Of a stretch of DNA of 64,000 nucleotides, positions 13,303-25,300 are shown in pieces. The notes beneath the pieces are model-generated. The model was not told the origin of the DNA. It made no database searches and was given only the letters and a program-made list of their open reading frames with translations. The stretch's first letter is position 1; the number at the start of each line of letters is the position of its first letter. Source of the stretch: Umbelopsis ramanniana AG (lineage: Eukaryota; Mucoromycota; Umbelopsidomycetes; Umbelopsidales; Umbelopsidaceae); NCBI RefSeq assembly GCF_025399195.1, contig NW_026252108.1:1-64000 (forward strand), read 5' to 3'. Made by a program: the position numbers and the translations under genes.

Positions 13303-15806
13303 ATGTCAGCTCCACCACGAATATATTCTTCATCCCCACCACGGTTCCCACCTCCACACAGTCTCCATACAAGTTCAATACCATTTTCCACTCTCAACTT
13401 TGGCAGTTCCCCACCATTACATCGTTTGCCTCCACCAAGCAGTAATAGCACAACCGCCACCACTAGCGCATCCGTCCCAACAAATGCAATGGAGCCCCTC
13501 GTTCCTCCCAAATTTCCAAAGTATCTTGATAGTAGCTCATATGCTGAGCTTGTCCAGAGGCAATACGAACTTCGGCTTGCAGCCTACTCGTCCGACAAAC
13601 ATCGGGAGTCTGCCGACACAACTCCTATCTTGGTCAATTCTGCGGTACGAAAGCCCAAGGTGAAGACTAGTGGCCAGCCTTTCCATTTGTCGCTTGACAA
13701 TGCTGATAAATTGGAAGATTTGGATTTGAAACTTCCCACCGCCTGGAATCCAAATGATAAGGGTCACTGTGTGGAATTGTCATCAGACAACCGTCGCTTG
13801 AAATATGTTGGTAAGTAACAGTGATAAGCATTTCATATACTATTGCGTCTATCCTCTATGACTATTTCGTTACGCTACTGCGTTATCATTCGTTATCTGC
13901 CATAATCGAATGAACTTTTAGTCCAAAACGGACGGGAAAGCTTGATGGGCCACATTGCCAATTTTACGATGGACACTTTTTATTTTTTATTTTTCTCATG
14001 CGTTTTTCCGACTTTTTGTTGCTGCTCAACCTACTAAACTTGTTCAATTTGTTTTCAGGCGTTGGAAAAGACGATACCGATGCGGCTTCAGTGCGAGCTA
14101 ACTTTCCCATGCGACCCCAGTGCGGCATTTTTTATTTCGAAGTCGAAATTGTATCTAAAGGAAGAGATGGTTACATTGGCATTGGATTTTGCTGGCAGTC
14201 TAATCTATTGAACCGATTACCTGGCTGGGACGACCATTCTTGGGGCTACCATGGCGATGATGGACATTCCTTCTGTAGCTCTGGTAACGGCAAACCCTAT
14301 GGACCTAAGTTTGGCACAGGTGACACTATTGGCTGCGGTGTCAATTTCCAAGACATGTCTGCATTTTACACCAAGAATGGAGTGGATCTCGGGACCGCCT
14401 TCCAGGGCCTCCAGGGTGCTTCATTATACCCATGCGTCGGATTCCGAACACCTGGCGAGCAAGTTGAAGTCAACTTTGGTGAAAGGGAATTCAAGTTTGA
14501 TATTGAACATTACGTCAAGGTAAGGGAAAGTGGAAACCAAGGCGCCTTTACTGGTTCAGACAGCTAACACACTAGCATGCAGGAGGCAAAAGGAAAACTA
14601 CTGGCAGACATATCCAATATACCTATCACGGAATCAGCTATATCCAGAGGTGCAGGTGACAGCATTTCCACCCCTTCCAAAGCCTCATCCGCCGCACCAC
14701 CGTCGACACCAGCAGGCACTGCAACACCAGCCAGCACTTCCAAACCATCCTCACCTGCACCACCCAGGCTAAATGCTATAGATGACATGGAAAGTAGCAA
14801 AATCCTTCATGAGGTTGTGCTATCCTACATGGTTCATCATGGCTTCAGTGATTCGGCAAAGACATTTGCCAAGGACATAACTGAATCTCGGAGAACCGAT
14901 TCGATGGCGCTTCTGAAGGATAATAGTATGGATACTGATCCTGTCGACTTGATACGGGATGAACAAGATATACAACAAAGACAGGGTGAGAGAACTTAGC
15001 TACAAGCGGATATTTCGCTATGACTGGGAAATAAAATGGATTTGGCGTGCTCACACCACCTACCCCATCCTCCAGAAATAAGACATGCGCTAATGGCTGG
15101 CGATGTCGACAAAGCCATTAACCTTTGTGAAGAACATTACCCCAGCGTATTGGACGACAATGACATGCTCATGTTCAAGCTTGAATGTCATAAATTTATA
15201 GAACTCATGCGACAGTATGCCGAACAACAAGGATTTCACCCCAAGAAAAAGCTAACCAGCAGTTGCTCCTCCAATACCAAGAGTGCCATCGATACCTATG
15301 TTCCTACTAGGGAAGGGATGGACCTAGATGACGTTCCGGTTCAGCAACAACGAGGGTATAAGCGACGAAGAAGTATACATGAAGAAGAGGATATAGCTAG
15401 CGTCGATAGCTTGAGCAATAATGAGGAAGATGACGAGGAAGATGATGACTCGGACGAAGAAGATTCGCTAGACGGATTGTTGGGCACGGCCATGACTTAT
15501 GGGCAACAACTGCAACAGAATTATGGCCGAGACGAACGCCCTGAAGTGCAAAGTACTCTGGTCGAGACGTTTTCGTTGATTGCGTATCGAGATCCTTTCC
15601 AAAGTCCTGTTGCGCATGTTCTTGACGACCAGCGACGTGACGAGTTGGTCAACCAGCTTAATTCTGCTATCCTAGTGTCACGAAATCTTCCTGGTATGCC
15701 GCGACTGGAACATATGTACAAACAAACGCAAGTGGCGATTCAAGAACTTTTGTTTGCAGGTAATGGTAAAGCTGCCATGATGGATTTATGCAAAGACGTT
15801 CTTTGA
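13303..15806 (+). CDS. gid1: RanBPM/Gid1 (Vid30) subunit of the GID/CTLH ubiquitin ligase
   Basis: Scaffold and substrate-receptor-binding subunit of the GID/CTLH E3 complex, which degrades gluconeogenic enzymes in yeast. Exons are 13303-13810, 14059-14519, 14583-14985 and 15076-15806. The first ~70 residues are Pro/Ser-rich. The SPRY domain spans most of exon 2 ([40 protein letters not shown]). LisH follows in exon 3 ([18 protein letters not shown]), then CTLH ([20 protein letters not shown]) at the start of exon 4, an acidic insert, and a CRA domain to the end ([25 protein letters not shown]). This SPRY-LisH-CTLH-CRA order is diagnostic. An in-frame ATG at 13209 exists in another frame only and is not used. 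The acidic Glu/Asp run inside the CTLH-CRA linker is common in RanBPM proteins. Confidence 0.93.
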
Positions 15807-17030
15807 CCCACTATTATAAATAAAAAACGAAATATGGAAGCTTCTGTTTTCCTTTGAGTAGGTAGTGTTGAAAATCCATAAAAAACCTTTCGGACGATGA
15901 AATTTTTGCATGGCCCTTTCCTGGCCCTATATCAAATTGAGGTCCGACGGCGTGCCACAGCCGATTATATAAAAAAAATTACCAACGTATCCATTTCGTA
16001 CAAGCATGTGGAGATGTAGAGTGACAATATTATCCCACATATTCATTAAAGATAATCTCGCTGACTCATTCAATTGTCATAACATAAGTGAAGGGAGATT
16101 GCAATTCTACAAGCAGTGCCATAACGCTTTGATCTGCGATGTCGCTTCGAAGAATACAACTTCGTCCCGTTCTGCGGCTGAATCGTTTTAGCAGAAAAAA
16201 AAAACCTCGTTTTTCAAAAGAACATCGTCGACTAACTAAAATTTTTTGCACAGTGGGGTACCTCATGTTTCACTTCTCCATTCAACTCTACTCAGATGGT
16301 TTCTGGTGTGATGGTTTTGGTTTTTGATGGCTGGCGCGTCGGTTGACCAGCACAACGAGATGAAGCGTAGAAAAGAGTACGTGCGTAGGATGGAAGGAAG
16401 GAAAAGGTGTCGGTTGGCAGGGTCAGTGTAGCCCGCCCGGTATGGCGAAAATGGATACAAGTTTTTCCAAAAACGTAAATATGGGATATTCTTAAACTCT
16501 ACTGGCACGCTCTATCACAAGACAAAAAGAACGTTGGAACGAAGGGGTTGGTCAGTTGTACTAGCTTGAGGTATTTGGCAAATTTGTACAGTCACCATAC
16601 CGATTTTTTTTTCTATTTTACATCACGCCTATCGGAAATTCAAAAGTTGAGTTGCAGTGCACCAACCAGAGCTCCTTGGCTTAGGGCCATGAAGCTTTTT
16701 TCATGGCCCTGTTGCACATTCCGTAAGGCCGAATACTAAGAATAAGAATGAATAAAATTTTTCAAGAACGAGGTATGGGATAGTTTTCTTTGCAATTTTA
16801 TAATAATTTGGAATCATAGTATACAAGATCAATCCATTCATGGGGGGAGTTTCATCCAAGCTGTTTATAGGGTTTTCATTGTTAGAGCAAAGAAGTAGGC
16901 CAGCGCGGCATTTCACATGAAATGGAATAGGAGATGATGATGACATGCTTGTTTTCCCTGATTTTGGGACTCCGAAGGAATTTTATAATATCCGTGCTAG
17001 TAATACAGGGCTTGCCTTGGATCCACAGCG
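15807..17030. other. Spacer upstream of aconitase
   Basis: About 1.2 kb with no supportable gene. Open frames on both strands are 60-80 codons and lack family features. The last part is the aconitase promoter. Confidence 0.5.
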
Positions 17031-17038
17031 TATAAATA
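17031..17038 (+). promoter_or_regulatory. TATA box of the aconitase gene
   Basis: TATAAATA lies 83 bases upstream of the last base before the aconitase ATG. It is followed by a pyrimidine-rich leader, the usual arrangement for a strongly expressed fungal gene. Confidence 0.6.
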
Positions 17039-17120
17039 CCTATTTACTTTTTGAAACCCTAGAAGGGTTTTTCTCTTCTTCTTCAGGCGTTTTCCTACCA
17101 GCTTTCTCTCCCCACTCATC

Positions 17121-19652
17121 ATGTTGTCTTCCAAGACTTTCATGAAGGCTGCCAAGGTACAGTGTTATAGCAAGACGGTATTATGTCCTTCCACACAGCA
17201 TGCTAATCTCATTGAAACTCTATATAGGCCGTCACCCCGGCCATCAATGTCACCACTCGCACCTACGCTAAGGCTGCTACCAACTGGGCCAGCCAGAAGG
17301 TTGCCATGTCCAACTTTGAGTCTGACAAGTTCATTAACTACCAACGCATTGAGGACAACCTTGAAATCGTTCGTCGCAGGTAAACAAATCGTCTTTTTTT
17401 TTTTTGGTGTGGCAACGCCAAATTTTTTTTTTTTTTGGGAGCGTGAACTAACATATCACTACGTTGATCCTCACAGATTGAACCGTCCTCTCACCTTGTC
17501 TGAGAAGATCGTCTATGGTCATTTGGACGATGCTGAGAACCAAGAAATCGTTCGTGGACAATCTTACCTCAAGCTTCGTCCTGATCGTGTTGCTTGCCAG
17601 GACGCCACTGCTCAAATGGCTCTTTTGCAGTTCATGTCTGCTGGTCTTCCCAGCGTTGCCGTTCCTACCACTGTTCACTGTGATCACTTGATTGAAGCTC
17701 AAGTTGGTGGTGTTAAGGATTTGGCTCGTGCCATCGATATCAACAAGGAAGTCTACGACTTCTTGGCCACTTCCACTGCCAAGTACAACATTGGTTTCTG
17801 GAAGCCCGGTTCCGGTATTATCCATCAGATCATTCTCGAGAACTATGCTTTTCCCGGTGGTCTTATGATCGGTACTGACTCTCACACCCCTAACGCTGGT
17901 GGTCTTGGTATGGTCGCCATTGGTGTCGGTGGTGCTGATGCCGTCGATGTCATGGCTGACATTCCTTGGGAACTCAAGTGCCCCAAGGTCATTGGCGTCA
18001 AGCTTCACGGAAACCTTTCCGGCTGGACCTCCCCTAAGGATATCATCCTTAAGGTTGCTGGTATCTTGACCGTCAAGGGTGGTACTGGTGCTATTGTTGA
18101 ATACACCGGTAAGGGTGTTGACTCTATCTCTGCCACTGGTATGGGTACCATCTGTAACATGGGTGCTGAAATCGGAGCCACCACCTCCTTGTTCCCTTAC
18201 AACCACCGCATGAGAGACTACCTCGTTGCCACCAAGCGTGCTCCCATTGCTGATCTCGCTGATGCCTTCAAGCACAACCTCACTCCTGATGAAGGTGCTC
18301 AATATGATGAGCTTATTGAGATTGATCTTGACAAGCTTGAACCCCATATCAACGGTCCCTTCACTCCTGATCTTGCCACCCCCATCTCCAAGTTCAAGGA
18401 AGCCGTCATCAAGAACGACTGGCCCGCCGATCTCCGTGTTGGTCTCATCGGTTCCTGCACCAACTCTTCTTACGAAGATATGGCTCGCTCTGCTTCCCTC
18501 GCTGAACAAGCTGCTGGACACGGAGTTAAGGCTAAGGCTCAATACACCATCACCCCTGGTTCCGAACAAATTCGTGCTACCATCGAACGTGACGGTATCA
18601 TGGACACTCTTACCCAAGCTGGTGGTGTTGTCCTTGCCAACGCTTGCGGTCCCTGCATTGGTCAATGGGATCGTAAGGACATCAAGAAGGGTGAGAAGAA
18701 CTCTATCATCACTTCCTACAACCGTAACTTCACTGGCCGTAACGATGCCAACCCTGCTACCCACGCTTTCGTTGCTTCCCCTGAAATCGTCACTGCTCTC
18801 ACTATCGCTGGTGACCTCACCTTCAACCCTCTCACTGATAGCTTGACTGGTGAAGACGGTAAGCCCTTCAAGTTCGAGGCTCCTACTGGATATGAACTTC
18901 CCCCCAAGGGTTACGACCCCGGTCAGGACACATACCAAGCTCCTCCCTCTGACCGTTCCAGCGTCAACGTTGCTGTTGCCCCTGACTCCAACCGTCTTCA
19001 ACTTCTTAAGCCCTTCAGCAAGTGGGACGGAAAGGACTTTGAGGAAATCCCAATCTTGATCAAGGTCAAGGGTAAGTGTACTACCGATCACATCTCCATG
19101 GCCGGTCCCTGGCTCAAGTACCGTGGTCACTTGGACAACATCTCCAACAACATGTTGATCGGTGCTGTCAACTCTGAGAACGGTGAAGTCAACAGTGTCA
19201 AGAACACCTTCACTGGCAAGTACGATGCTGTCCCCGCTACTGCTCGTGACTACAAGGCTCGTGGTGTCCGTTGGGTCGTTGTTGGTGATGAGAACTACGG
19301 TGAAGGTTCTTCCCGTGAACACGCCGCTCTTGAACCCCGTTTCTTGAACGGTGCTGCCATCATTGTCAAGTCCTTCGCTCGTATTCACGAGACCAACTTG
19401 AAGAAGCAAGGTATGCTTCCTTTGACTTTCGCCAACGCTGCCGATTACGACAAGGTCCAACCCGAAGATAAGGTCGACATTGTTGGTCTTGCTGATTTCC
19501 AAGAGGGCAAGCCCTTGACTCTTCGTCTCCACCACCAAGACGGTAAGACTGAGGATGTCAAGCTCAACCACACCTTCAACCAAGGTCAAATTGAATGGTT
19601 CAAGGCTGGTTCCGCTCTCAACTTGATGAGAGAGAAGGCTGCTACCAACTAA
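17121..19652 (+). CDS. aco1: Mitochondrial aconitate hydratase
   Basis: TCA-cycle enzyme that interconverts citrate and isocitrate through a [4Fe-4S] cluster in the mitochondrial matrix. Three exons (17121-17156, 17228-17379, 17477-19652) give 787 residues, close to yeast Aco1. The N terminus [12 protein letters not shown] followed by an Arg/Ala/Thr-rich stretch is a plausible matrix-targeting peptide. Cluster ligands are visible as GSCTNSS and [10 protein letters not shown]. The swivelling domain carries [12 protein letters not shown] and the active-site SFARIHETN. Both introns lack in-frame stops in the exon 3 frame, so a naive single 843-codon reading is open through them, but its N-terminal part is wrong. 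Codon use is strongly biased (GGT, GCC, AAG), which fits high expression and explains the long open frame on the opposite strand. Confidence 0.97.
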   Translation: MLSSKTFMKAAKVQCYSKTVLCPSTQHANLIETLYRPSPRPSMSPLAPTLRLLPTGPARRLPCPTLSLTSSLTTNALRTTLKSFVAGKQIVFFFFGVATPNFFFFWERELTYHYVDPHRLNRPLTLSEKIVYGHLDDAENQEIVRGQSYLKLRPDRVACQDATAQMALLQFMSAGLPSVAVPTTVHCDHLIEAQVGGVKDLARAIDINKEVYDFLATSTAKYNIGFWKPGSGIIHQIILENYAFPGGLMIGTDSHTPNAGGLGMVAIGVGGADAVDVMADIPWELKCPKVIGVKLHGNLSGWTSPKDIILKVAGILTVKGGTGAIVEYTGKGVDSISATGMGTICNMGAEIGATTSLFPYNHRMRDYLVATKRAPIADLADAFKHNLTPDEGAQYDELIEIDLDKLEPHINGPFTPDLATPISKFKEAVIKNDWPADLRVGLIGSCTNSSYEDMARSASLAEQAAGHGVKAKAQYTITPGSEQIRATIERDGIMDTLTQAGGVVLANACGPCIGQWDRKDIKKGEKNSIITSYNRNFTGRNDANPATHAFVASPEIVTALTIAGDLTFNPLTDSLTGEDGKPFKFEAPTGYELPPKGYDPGQDTYQAPPSDRSSVNVAVAPDSNRLQLLKPFSKWDGKDFEEIPILIKVKGKCTTDHISMAGPWLKYRGHLDNISNNMLIGAVNSENGEVNSVKNTFTGKYDAVPATARDYKARGVRWVVVGDENYGEGSSREHAALEPRFLNGAAIIVKSFARIHETNLKKQGMLPLTFANAADYDKVQPEDKVDIVGLADFQEGKPLTLRLHHQDGKTEDVKLNHTFNQGQIEWFKAGSALNLMREKAATN

Positions 19653-20215
19653 AGGAAGTTTGTAGAAAATACAGAATTTTCTCCTCTCCTTTATGTTACA
19701 TAACCAACCATCTACTATTACTGCTTTCATTCATTTTTTTTTTTCTAAAGTCGCTTTACTTTTTTTTTGTTTTCTTTTCAATTTGCGTGATGTGTACATA
19801 ATATCTGGTCTTGGTAGTTCATTCCAAGAAAGTACCAATCAAAAAAAAAAATATCAAACAATATATTGACCTTTGGAAACGAAGGCTTGAAGCGCAAGGC
19901 CATAGCGAGTGTAGGTGTGGGAAGTTTGCCGTCGAGTTAGGCATAATGACTTTAACGATTGATTGTGCATTCACTAGCCCAGACATAAAAACAAAAACAA
20001 ACCATTTTTGCGCAGTTTCATGGAAACTGGGGATGCATGTCGAACACTTCCCTATAACCCCGATATCTATTAGCCGCTGTTCAACTTCCTGCTCGAGGAT
20101 AACTTCAAAGGTAACCATAGATAGATGATAGAAAAATATAATCAGATCAAATAAATTTGATTGATATTTTTTTTTCTGCTTTCTCTTCACCATATCTTCT
20201 TTACCTAACACTAGC
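19653..20215. other. Aconitase 3' region and spacer
   Basis: T-rich 3' untranslated sequence to about 19780, then spacer with short A and T runs. I see no gene. Confidence 0.5.
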
Positions 20216-21122
20216 ATGGGCAGTTGCAACACTGCAATCCTACCGACAAGCGAATCGGCCTTGGAAGAAAGCAGGTGGTGGCAACAGGACGATGTCGCGT
20301 GGAGCCTCTCTCTCACACAACCAATGGACAACCCGATCCTAAAGATCATAGTACAATATACCCAGACCAACCTATACAGATGATGAGAATGGCAAAACGC
20401 GGCAGTTTATGCAGATCCAGAGAAAGCGCGATCTGCTGATAGGCATTGGCATGTTCTTCGGCACCTTGACCATCGATATCGGCCTTCCACTGGGCATATT
20501 CTATGCCATGAAGCCTCATACATCGATCATTGCTGCTCTTCTCGTGTCCTGCATCCCTCCTCTTTTTTTTGTCATTGCAAAATTTATACATCATCATAGA
20601 GTGGATATCATCGGCTTCCTCTGCTGCTTTGGATTCACCTTGGCTGCTATCTTTGCTCTTGCCACAGGCGACCCCCTCGTTTGGTGCCACTACCTAACTC
20701 TTCAATTACTTGCGTCACTGGTGTTTCATTCTTGCTGACTCTTATCCCATCCGAACAAAACGCATCCACATCTTACCGCTATTCTGTTTGGTTTTCTGCC
20801 AAATGTTTGGTGGTGGTGATCGCATCGAGTGAACCGATGAACATGGTACTGAGTACAGCGTTACTAAACCAGATTGGATGTTCGCCTATGTTCCCTGGGT
20901 TCGTCTTTACGCCTATGTGTCATCCTAGGGATTTATTCTCGTCGCCGAGTTCATCGCCAAAGTTATCATGATTAAAAGCTTCTTAAATATCGAGCAAGTG
21001 GTAAGTTGACAAAACGGTATATACGGATACAGAACAAACATTGACTATCATTGCCATCGTAGGTGGTGCATTATGGTAATATCATGGTAGTTGTGGCTGT
21101 CGCTGTAGGCAGTGTTTGTTAG
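20216..21122 (+). pseudogene. Decayed multi-pass membrane protein gene (VC0807-like family)
   Basis: The remains read as a fungal multi-pass membrane protein of the family often annotated VC0807/intracellular-septation-like. The best block is 20409-20690 (IDIGLPLGIFYAMKPHTSI, then a helix, then VDIIGFLCCFGFTLAAIF). The reading then moves to a second frame (GVSFLLTLIP, about 20720-20750) and a third (WMFAYVPWVRLYAYV from 20875, then ILVAEFIAKVIMIKS). The third frame has stops at 20830 and 20925. A final GTAAGT...TAG intron at about 21001-21061 is still canonical, and the last exon HYGNIMVVVAVAVG stops at 21120-21122. An upstream piece from 20216 joins the main block only with a frame slip near 20378. 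The order of pieces is that of one gene, so this is a recent host pseudogene or a poorly assembled gene. Confidence 0.6.
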
Positions 21123-21576
21123 TGGTCATAAGCGCACCGATTTAGAAGAAAACGGTTGCAGTTTGAAAAATCTGGAAGCAACAGCCTCATCATCCGGCTT
21201 CTCCTGCATCCGCTAGTTGACACTAACTCGTTTGCCAAACGTATCCTGAATGCTCATGTCCAACAACCTTTCGATCTGACAAAATTCTCTCGATATGTAC
21301 TATATAGTCAATGTTGGCTTCGTATTATTTTCATTTTCACCATACTGCTATACCTTCTAGTTTAAACATTAATGGCTCACATCGCCAACAACTGGAGCCC
21401 CCTCGCTTAATTTCCCAATATTAGATTTTGAATCTCATATAAATGAATAAGCGCTAACTTTTATGATTGAAAATTGTCATAGTTTATAAACAGTATATTT
21501 AGATACAGTGGCAAACCAGCTTGCTGTTTTTGTTCCATTACATTCCATGCGATTACATAGCAAATACAAATGACCA
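21123..21576. other. Spacer
   Basis: About 450 bases between the decayed membrane-protein gene and the 3' end of the facing hydrolase gene. I see no gene or notable repeat in it. Confidence 0.5.
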
Positions 21577-22861
21577 TCAAAGTTTAGCCTTGGGAGAAGC
21601 ATGCAACGCATCGTTCAAAGCTTTGAACATCGCATCGAATGTTTCGTTGACTCGGTCATCAACTGGCGGGTATACGGTGAGGAATCCGTGGTCTTGGTCT
21701 GCGGCAAACACCATTTGACAGTCAACGCCTGCTTCCTTCAATCTTTCTCCGTAGGCCTGACCCTCTGCTTTGAGGACATCGTGTTCAGCGGTGATGATCA
21801 TGGCCGGTGGCAAATTGGAGAGATCTTTAGCTCTCAATGGCGAGGCATATGGTTCGCGAGCTTCGGAGGGCTTGTTCAAGTAATGTCTGCCAAAACTTTT
21901 GAACATAACAGTTTGAGTGGGTTTGATCGTTCGTTGGGGTTGCCAGTACAAGGTATACTTACTAGTTCATGCTCTCGTTGCTTAGCGTCTGGCTTTTGTT
22001 GACTGCCTGTCCCTGCTTTTCTCTTTTGCCGTGGAAGGCAAAGTCGGTCGTAGGGTAGATCAGACATTGATAAATAATAGGTGGTCCATTTCGCTCTTTG
22101 GAAAGGATGCTGGTGACAGTTGACAGGTTCCCTCCAGCACTGATATACGGAATTGTGTAAGAGGTCTCGTCGTTACTACCATGTGCTTCAAAATTTCACC
22201 TCACCTGTCTCCTGCAACTGCGATTCGCTTGTTGTCGATGTTAAATTTGGTGGCATTTTCATAAACATGGCTAAAAGAGTGGCTCGTTTGTATTGATTTT
22301 CAGCAGAGGTTATTATGAAATTGTGATAACTTACCACAATGCCGCATAAGCATCTTCCACTCCTTTAGGGTATTTGGCCTACAACATGGTCAGAACTCAC
22401 GCAAACATTGCATTCACATAGCGTGATTGCTGCTTTACCTCTGGGGCTAGGCGGTAGTCGACCGAGATGACAACGGCTTGTACTTTCTTGCAGATAGCTC
22501 TGCACAAGAAATCATGCGTATCCAAACTGCAAAGAACAAATCCGCCTCCATGATAGAACACTACAGCGGGGAAAGGGCCGGCTCCCTCCGGGGTATAGAC
22601 TCGTAGGGTGACATCGTTCTTGTCGATACTTTGGAAGGAAGTCTCGGTGACACTGCCTACTTCAGTCATGGGAATAGCACCTTTGACTTTGTTCCAGAAC
22701 TTTGCCATCTTTTCGCGTACTATGTGTGGTTCATATTTGAAGACATCGCCTAATGCAGTTGCCATGGTGAATGTCGAAGAAGTGGGAAAGTCTTCTTTGT
22801 GCGAAAAATTGTCTGGAGAAGTCTCTCGGCGGGCTTTCAAAACGGGTGATTCAGGCACCAT
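21577..22861 (-). CDS. Alpha/beta hydrolase, hormone-sensitive-lipase family
   Basis: Probably a cytosolic carboxylesterase or lipase acting on short or medium acyl esters; the substrate is not predictable. The oxyanion-hole motif YHGGGFV lies in exon 1. The nucleophile elbow GDSAGG is split by an intron at about 22138-22205. The catalytic Asp is in ITAEHDVL and the His in DQDHGF near the C terminus. Five exons are needed. The intron near 21899-21970 (donor GTAAGT, acceptor CAAAAG) joins SMNY to FGRHYLNK and restores frame. The segment [13 protein letters not shown] [11 protein letters not shown] is the usual sequence before the Asp. No signal peptide is seen. The start could be 22861 or the internal Met at 22766, which lies closer to the usual family N terminus. 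Confidence 0.88.
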
Positions 22862-23353
22862 CGTTGGTCAGCGTAATTTCCGATTCTAGCATCATCACGC
22901 TTTCTTCTCGCACTAGCAGGACAATCGAAAAGGTGGGAAAAAATACACTGGTTATTCCATCGAACCCATCAAGATTAAGCTGCCCGCCTGAATGACTGTG
23001 ACTGCGTTCACTGTGGATATCAACTTCAGCAGCAGACTTTCTTGTCGTTTCATTCAATCATCGCATTGTGGTAAAGGAGTAGGTTAAAAATGCAACTAAG
23101 TATATTGTATGTGTAATTAAGTAATAATTAGGCAGTCAAGCCGCTGGCTACAAAAAGGGGTTAAACTTTGTTGTGTTGTCTATGGAAGATTATCACTGTA
23201 GAGAATGGAGTAACGGAAGAAGATTCTCGGCAAAAAGAAACATTCTCTAATGAGATGGTGGTTCAAAAGGCCCGCTGTGACAGGAAAGGTAACTGTCTTC
23301 GATTGAAATGTTTGGAGCAAGCAAGATGTCTTGCACATAGGATTGTGCAGTAT
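22862..23353. other. Spacer between hydrolase promoter and HSBP1 3' end
   Basis: About 490 bases. It holds the promoter of the minus-strand hydrolase and the 3' region of HSBP1. Short open frames here lack family features. Confidence 0.5.
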
Positions 23354-23795
23354 CTAGTCATTTCCAGACCGTTTAGGATCAGCTTGGCCGTTGATGTTCT
23401 CTATGAGATCACCAAGAGACTTTTCCATATCATCAATCCGTGATGAAATTTCGTTCACTGTTGGAAAGCAATATTTGGTTACATATTGTTGCTAGCTCTC
23501 GGACACTTTTAGGAGAACATACTCTTATGATTCAACTGCGTAGACATGGTATCAAATTTCGTTTCCTAAGTGAATCATCGAGTGTTAGTCTCTACAAGAA
23601 ATTTTCAACGTCTCAATGAACAGATCTTTACCATTTGCTCTAAAAAGGAGTCGATCTTGATTAGGAATGATCCAGAAGATGAATTAGAATTATAAGGGAA
23701 ACCTATAACTTTTAGCAGATCGAAGTATGAAATCTTACAAATGCGGACAATTCCTCTGTCGTCTGTGCTTTTACGGTGTTCTGTTCTTCAGTCAT
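23354..23795 (-). CDS. hsbp1: Heat-shock factor-binding protein 1 homologue
   Basis: Small coiled-coil protein that in animals and plants binds the trimerisation domain of heat-shock factor and dampens its activity. Four exons assemble into about 75 residues: MTEEQNTVKAQTTEELSAF, then IDSFLEQM, ETKFDTMSTQLNHK, and MNEISSRIDDMEKSLGDLIE to a short polar tail. The core F-x-T-M-S followed by I-S-S-R-I-D-D-M/L-E-K-x-L-x-D-L is the HSBP1 signature. Exon 2 is only 24 bases (23632-23655) with good splice sites. The start at 23795 is 18 codons ahead of the first heptad. The fungal role is inferred from the family only. The gene is tandem with otubain, 174 bases downstream of that gene's end. Confidence 0.85.
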
Positions 23796-23969
23796 GGTGT
23801 ATGAGTTGGTGAACAAAAGCAATGAACCGATTTTATGGACACCACGCCAAAATTTGGGATTAAATTTCTCTCCGACATGCCAAGATGATCTCACAGGTGC
23901 TCACAATCCCTTTATACGTAATGGACCCAAAATACAACAGACCATATAGACAAAAATTCGTAATCAGGT

Positions 23970-25123
23970 TTATTCCTTTCGATATAAGATATCGTAGTGA
24001 CCTTAGCAAAGAAGTTAATTGCAGGAATCAAAAATATGGTTTCAGCGCCTGAATATGTTGAGTAACTCACCTGGTCTGTATATCAACTGTAGCGCTTTTC
24101 GGCTCCCTTTGGACGCTTCATCCGGCCAAAATTCATGTACAGCTACATGATCGCCGGAGCTACCGTCCAAGTATAATACTTCGACTGGAACATCAAGTGC
24201 CTTCGTCAAGGCAGTTATCTGTAAATGGTCGCTTTCACGTCCGAATGCCTCAACCTCCTGTGCACAGAACTGGTCGATGGAGATTGACTCAACGATCAAA
24301 AATGGTTCATATTCGGCAGAGTGAATTTTGAGGTAAGCAGAAGTGACAAATCGTAAATGCATAACGATAGAGTTGCTGATCTCTTCAGTTTGGAAGTTGA
24401 CGAGAAGCAGATCAGGGTCGCTGTCTGGTATCTGTTCGAGTTGGTTTAGCGTGACGTCGTAAAAGTCTTCAAATGCAAGCTCTTGAAAGCCTCCGCTTAA
24501 CAAGAGTTCGGTTGTAGACTTCAGTTTTTCGACGCCTGCTTTGAAAATGTGTGGATTTCGCATCAAACTCTCGAACCATGCAAATGCAAATGCTGAGTTG
24601 CGTAAAATGAGTTGATCGGGGGCAAATTAATAACTGCGACTGTGCTTCTACCATACTGAACATCTCCTGTACCTCTGAAAAAGCAGTTGCCTAAAAACCA
24701 TATTAGTCAAGAGTGTTGAAATGTATATTGGTAAAACGTAGTCTTACCATCACCACGGCATTTACGCAACTCATCGTTCGTCTCTTTCAATTTCTACGAA
24801 ACCAACGTCATTAGCATTTCATCATGCTATGAGTTGCCGGATTTGCTTCCATATGCGCTATAATCACCTGCACTTTTTCGAGAAATGGCTTATTATCTTG
24901 AAACTCTTTTTCCAATGCATCAATAGATTCTTTCTGGCAGACTAAAGGTATCTTGGCGATAGCGAAACGTAGGTATTAGGATGTTCATAGTGGGAACCTC
25001 TGGTGGAGTATTGATATCGAGCTATACCTTTTCAGCTTCTTCGTCCTTAATTTTTTGCTCAAATGCTAATATCTGTTCGTCCGTGAGTTCTGGTTGCCAA
25101 TCATTTTGTTCTTGAGAGGTCAT
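23970..25123 (-). CDS. otub1: Otubain-type OTU deubiquitinase
   Basis: Cysteine protease of the OTUB family, expected to cleave ubiquitin chains (Lys48 preference in OTUB1) and possibly to inhibit E2 enzymes. Six or seven exons run from MTSQEQNDWQPELTDEQ (25123) through IPLVCQKESIDALEKEF. The catalytic loop is built over two introns as RGDGNCFFRAFAFAWFE. Middle motifs are LRFVTSAYLKIH and EVEAFGRESDHLQITAL. The catalytic His sits in the last exon, RPGHYDILYRKE, reached by an intron at about 24001-24060; reading through that intron gives a false ending. Length (about 260 residues) and motif order match OTUB1. The gene diverges from the Nug1/GNL3 gene over 177 bases. Confidence 0.92.
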
Positions 25124-25300
25124 GTTGGAAGCGCGTAAGGTTGGAGACGGTGGAGTTAGTGGCTGGATTGATTTGTGCCGCAGGAACCCTTTAAGCATGT
25201 GACGTGACTGCCACTTGGCGGCCTCTCAATATTTTTTTGAAATTTGCAAGTTTTTGGGAATGCCCAAGCTGTGCCAATCTCGACTTGACCTCTAGCGAAC
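25124..25300. promoter_or_regulatory. Divergent promoter of otubain and Nug1/GNL3 genes
   Basis: Only 177 bases separate the two start codons, so both promoters must be contained in or overlap this stretch. No TATA element is evident. Confidence 0.45.

Noticed and set aside
17121-17476. Single 843-codon reading of aconitase through its introns
   Set aside because: Clear GT...AG introns at 17157-17227 and 17380-17476 restore the conserved N terminus and a mitochondrial presequence; the read-through frame gives nonsense there.
17448-19730. A 760-codon open frame opposite the aconitase gene
   Set aside because: It is a by-product of strong codon bias in aconitase. The translation is low-complexity (Ser, Thr, Val, Gly, Asp) with no motif.
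21940-21985. Possible frameshift in the alpha/beta hydrolase near the end of exon 4
   Set aside because: An intron with donor GTAAGT and acceptor CAAAAG joins the conserved blocks in frame, so the gene looks intact.
24040-24075. Otubain ending at the GELLNIFRR read-through
   Set aside because: Splicing at the GTGAGT donor gives RPGHYDILY, the catalytic His motif, so the read-through end is false.
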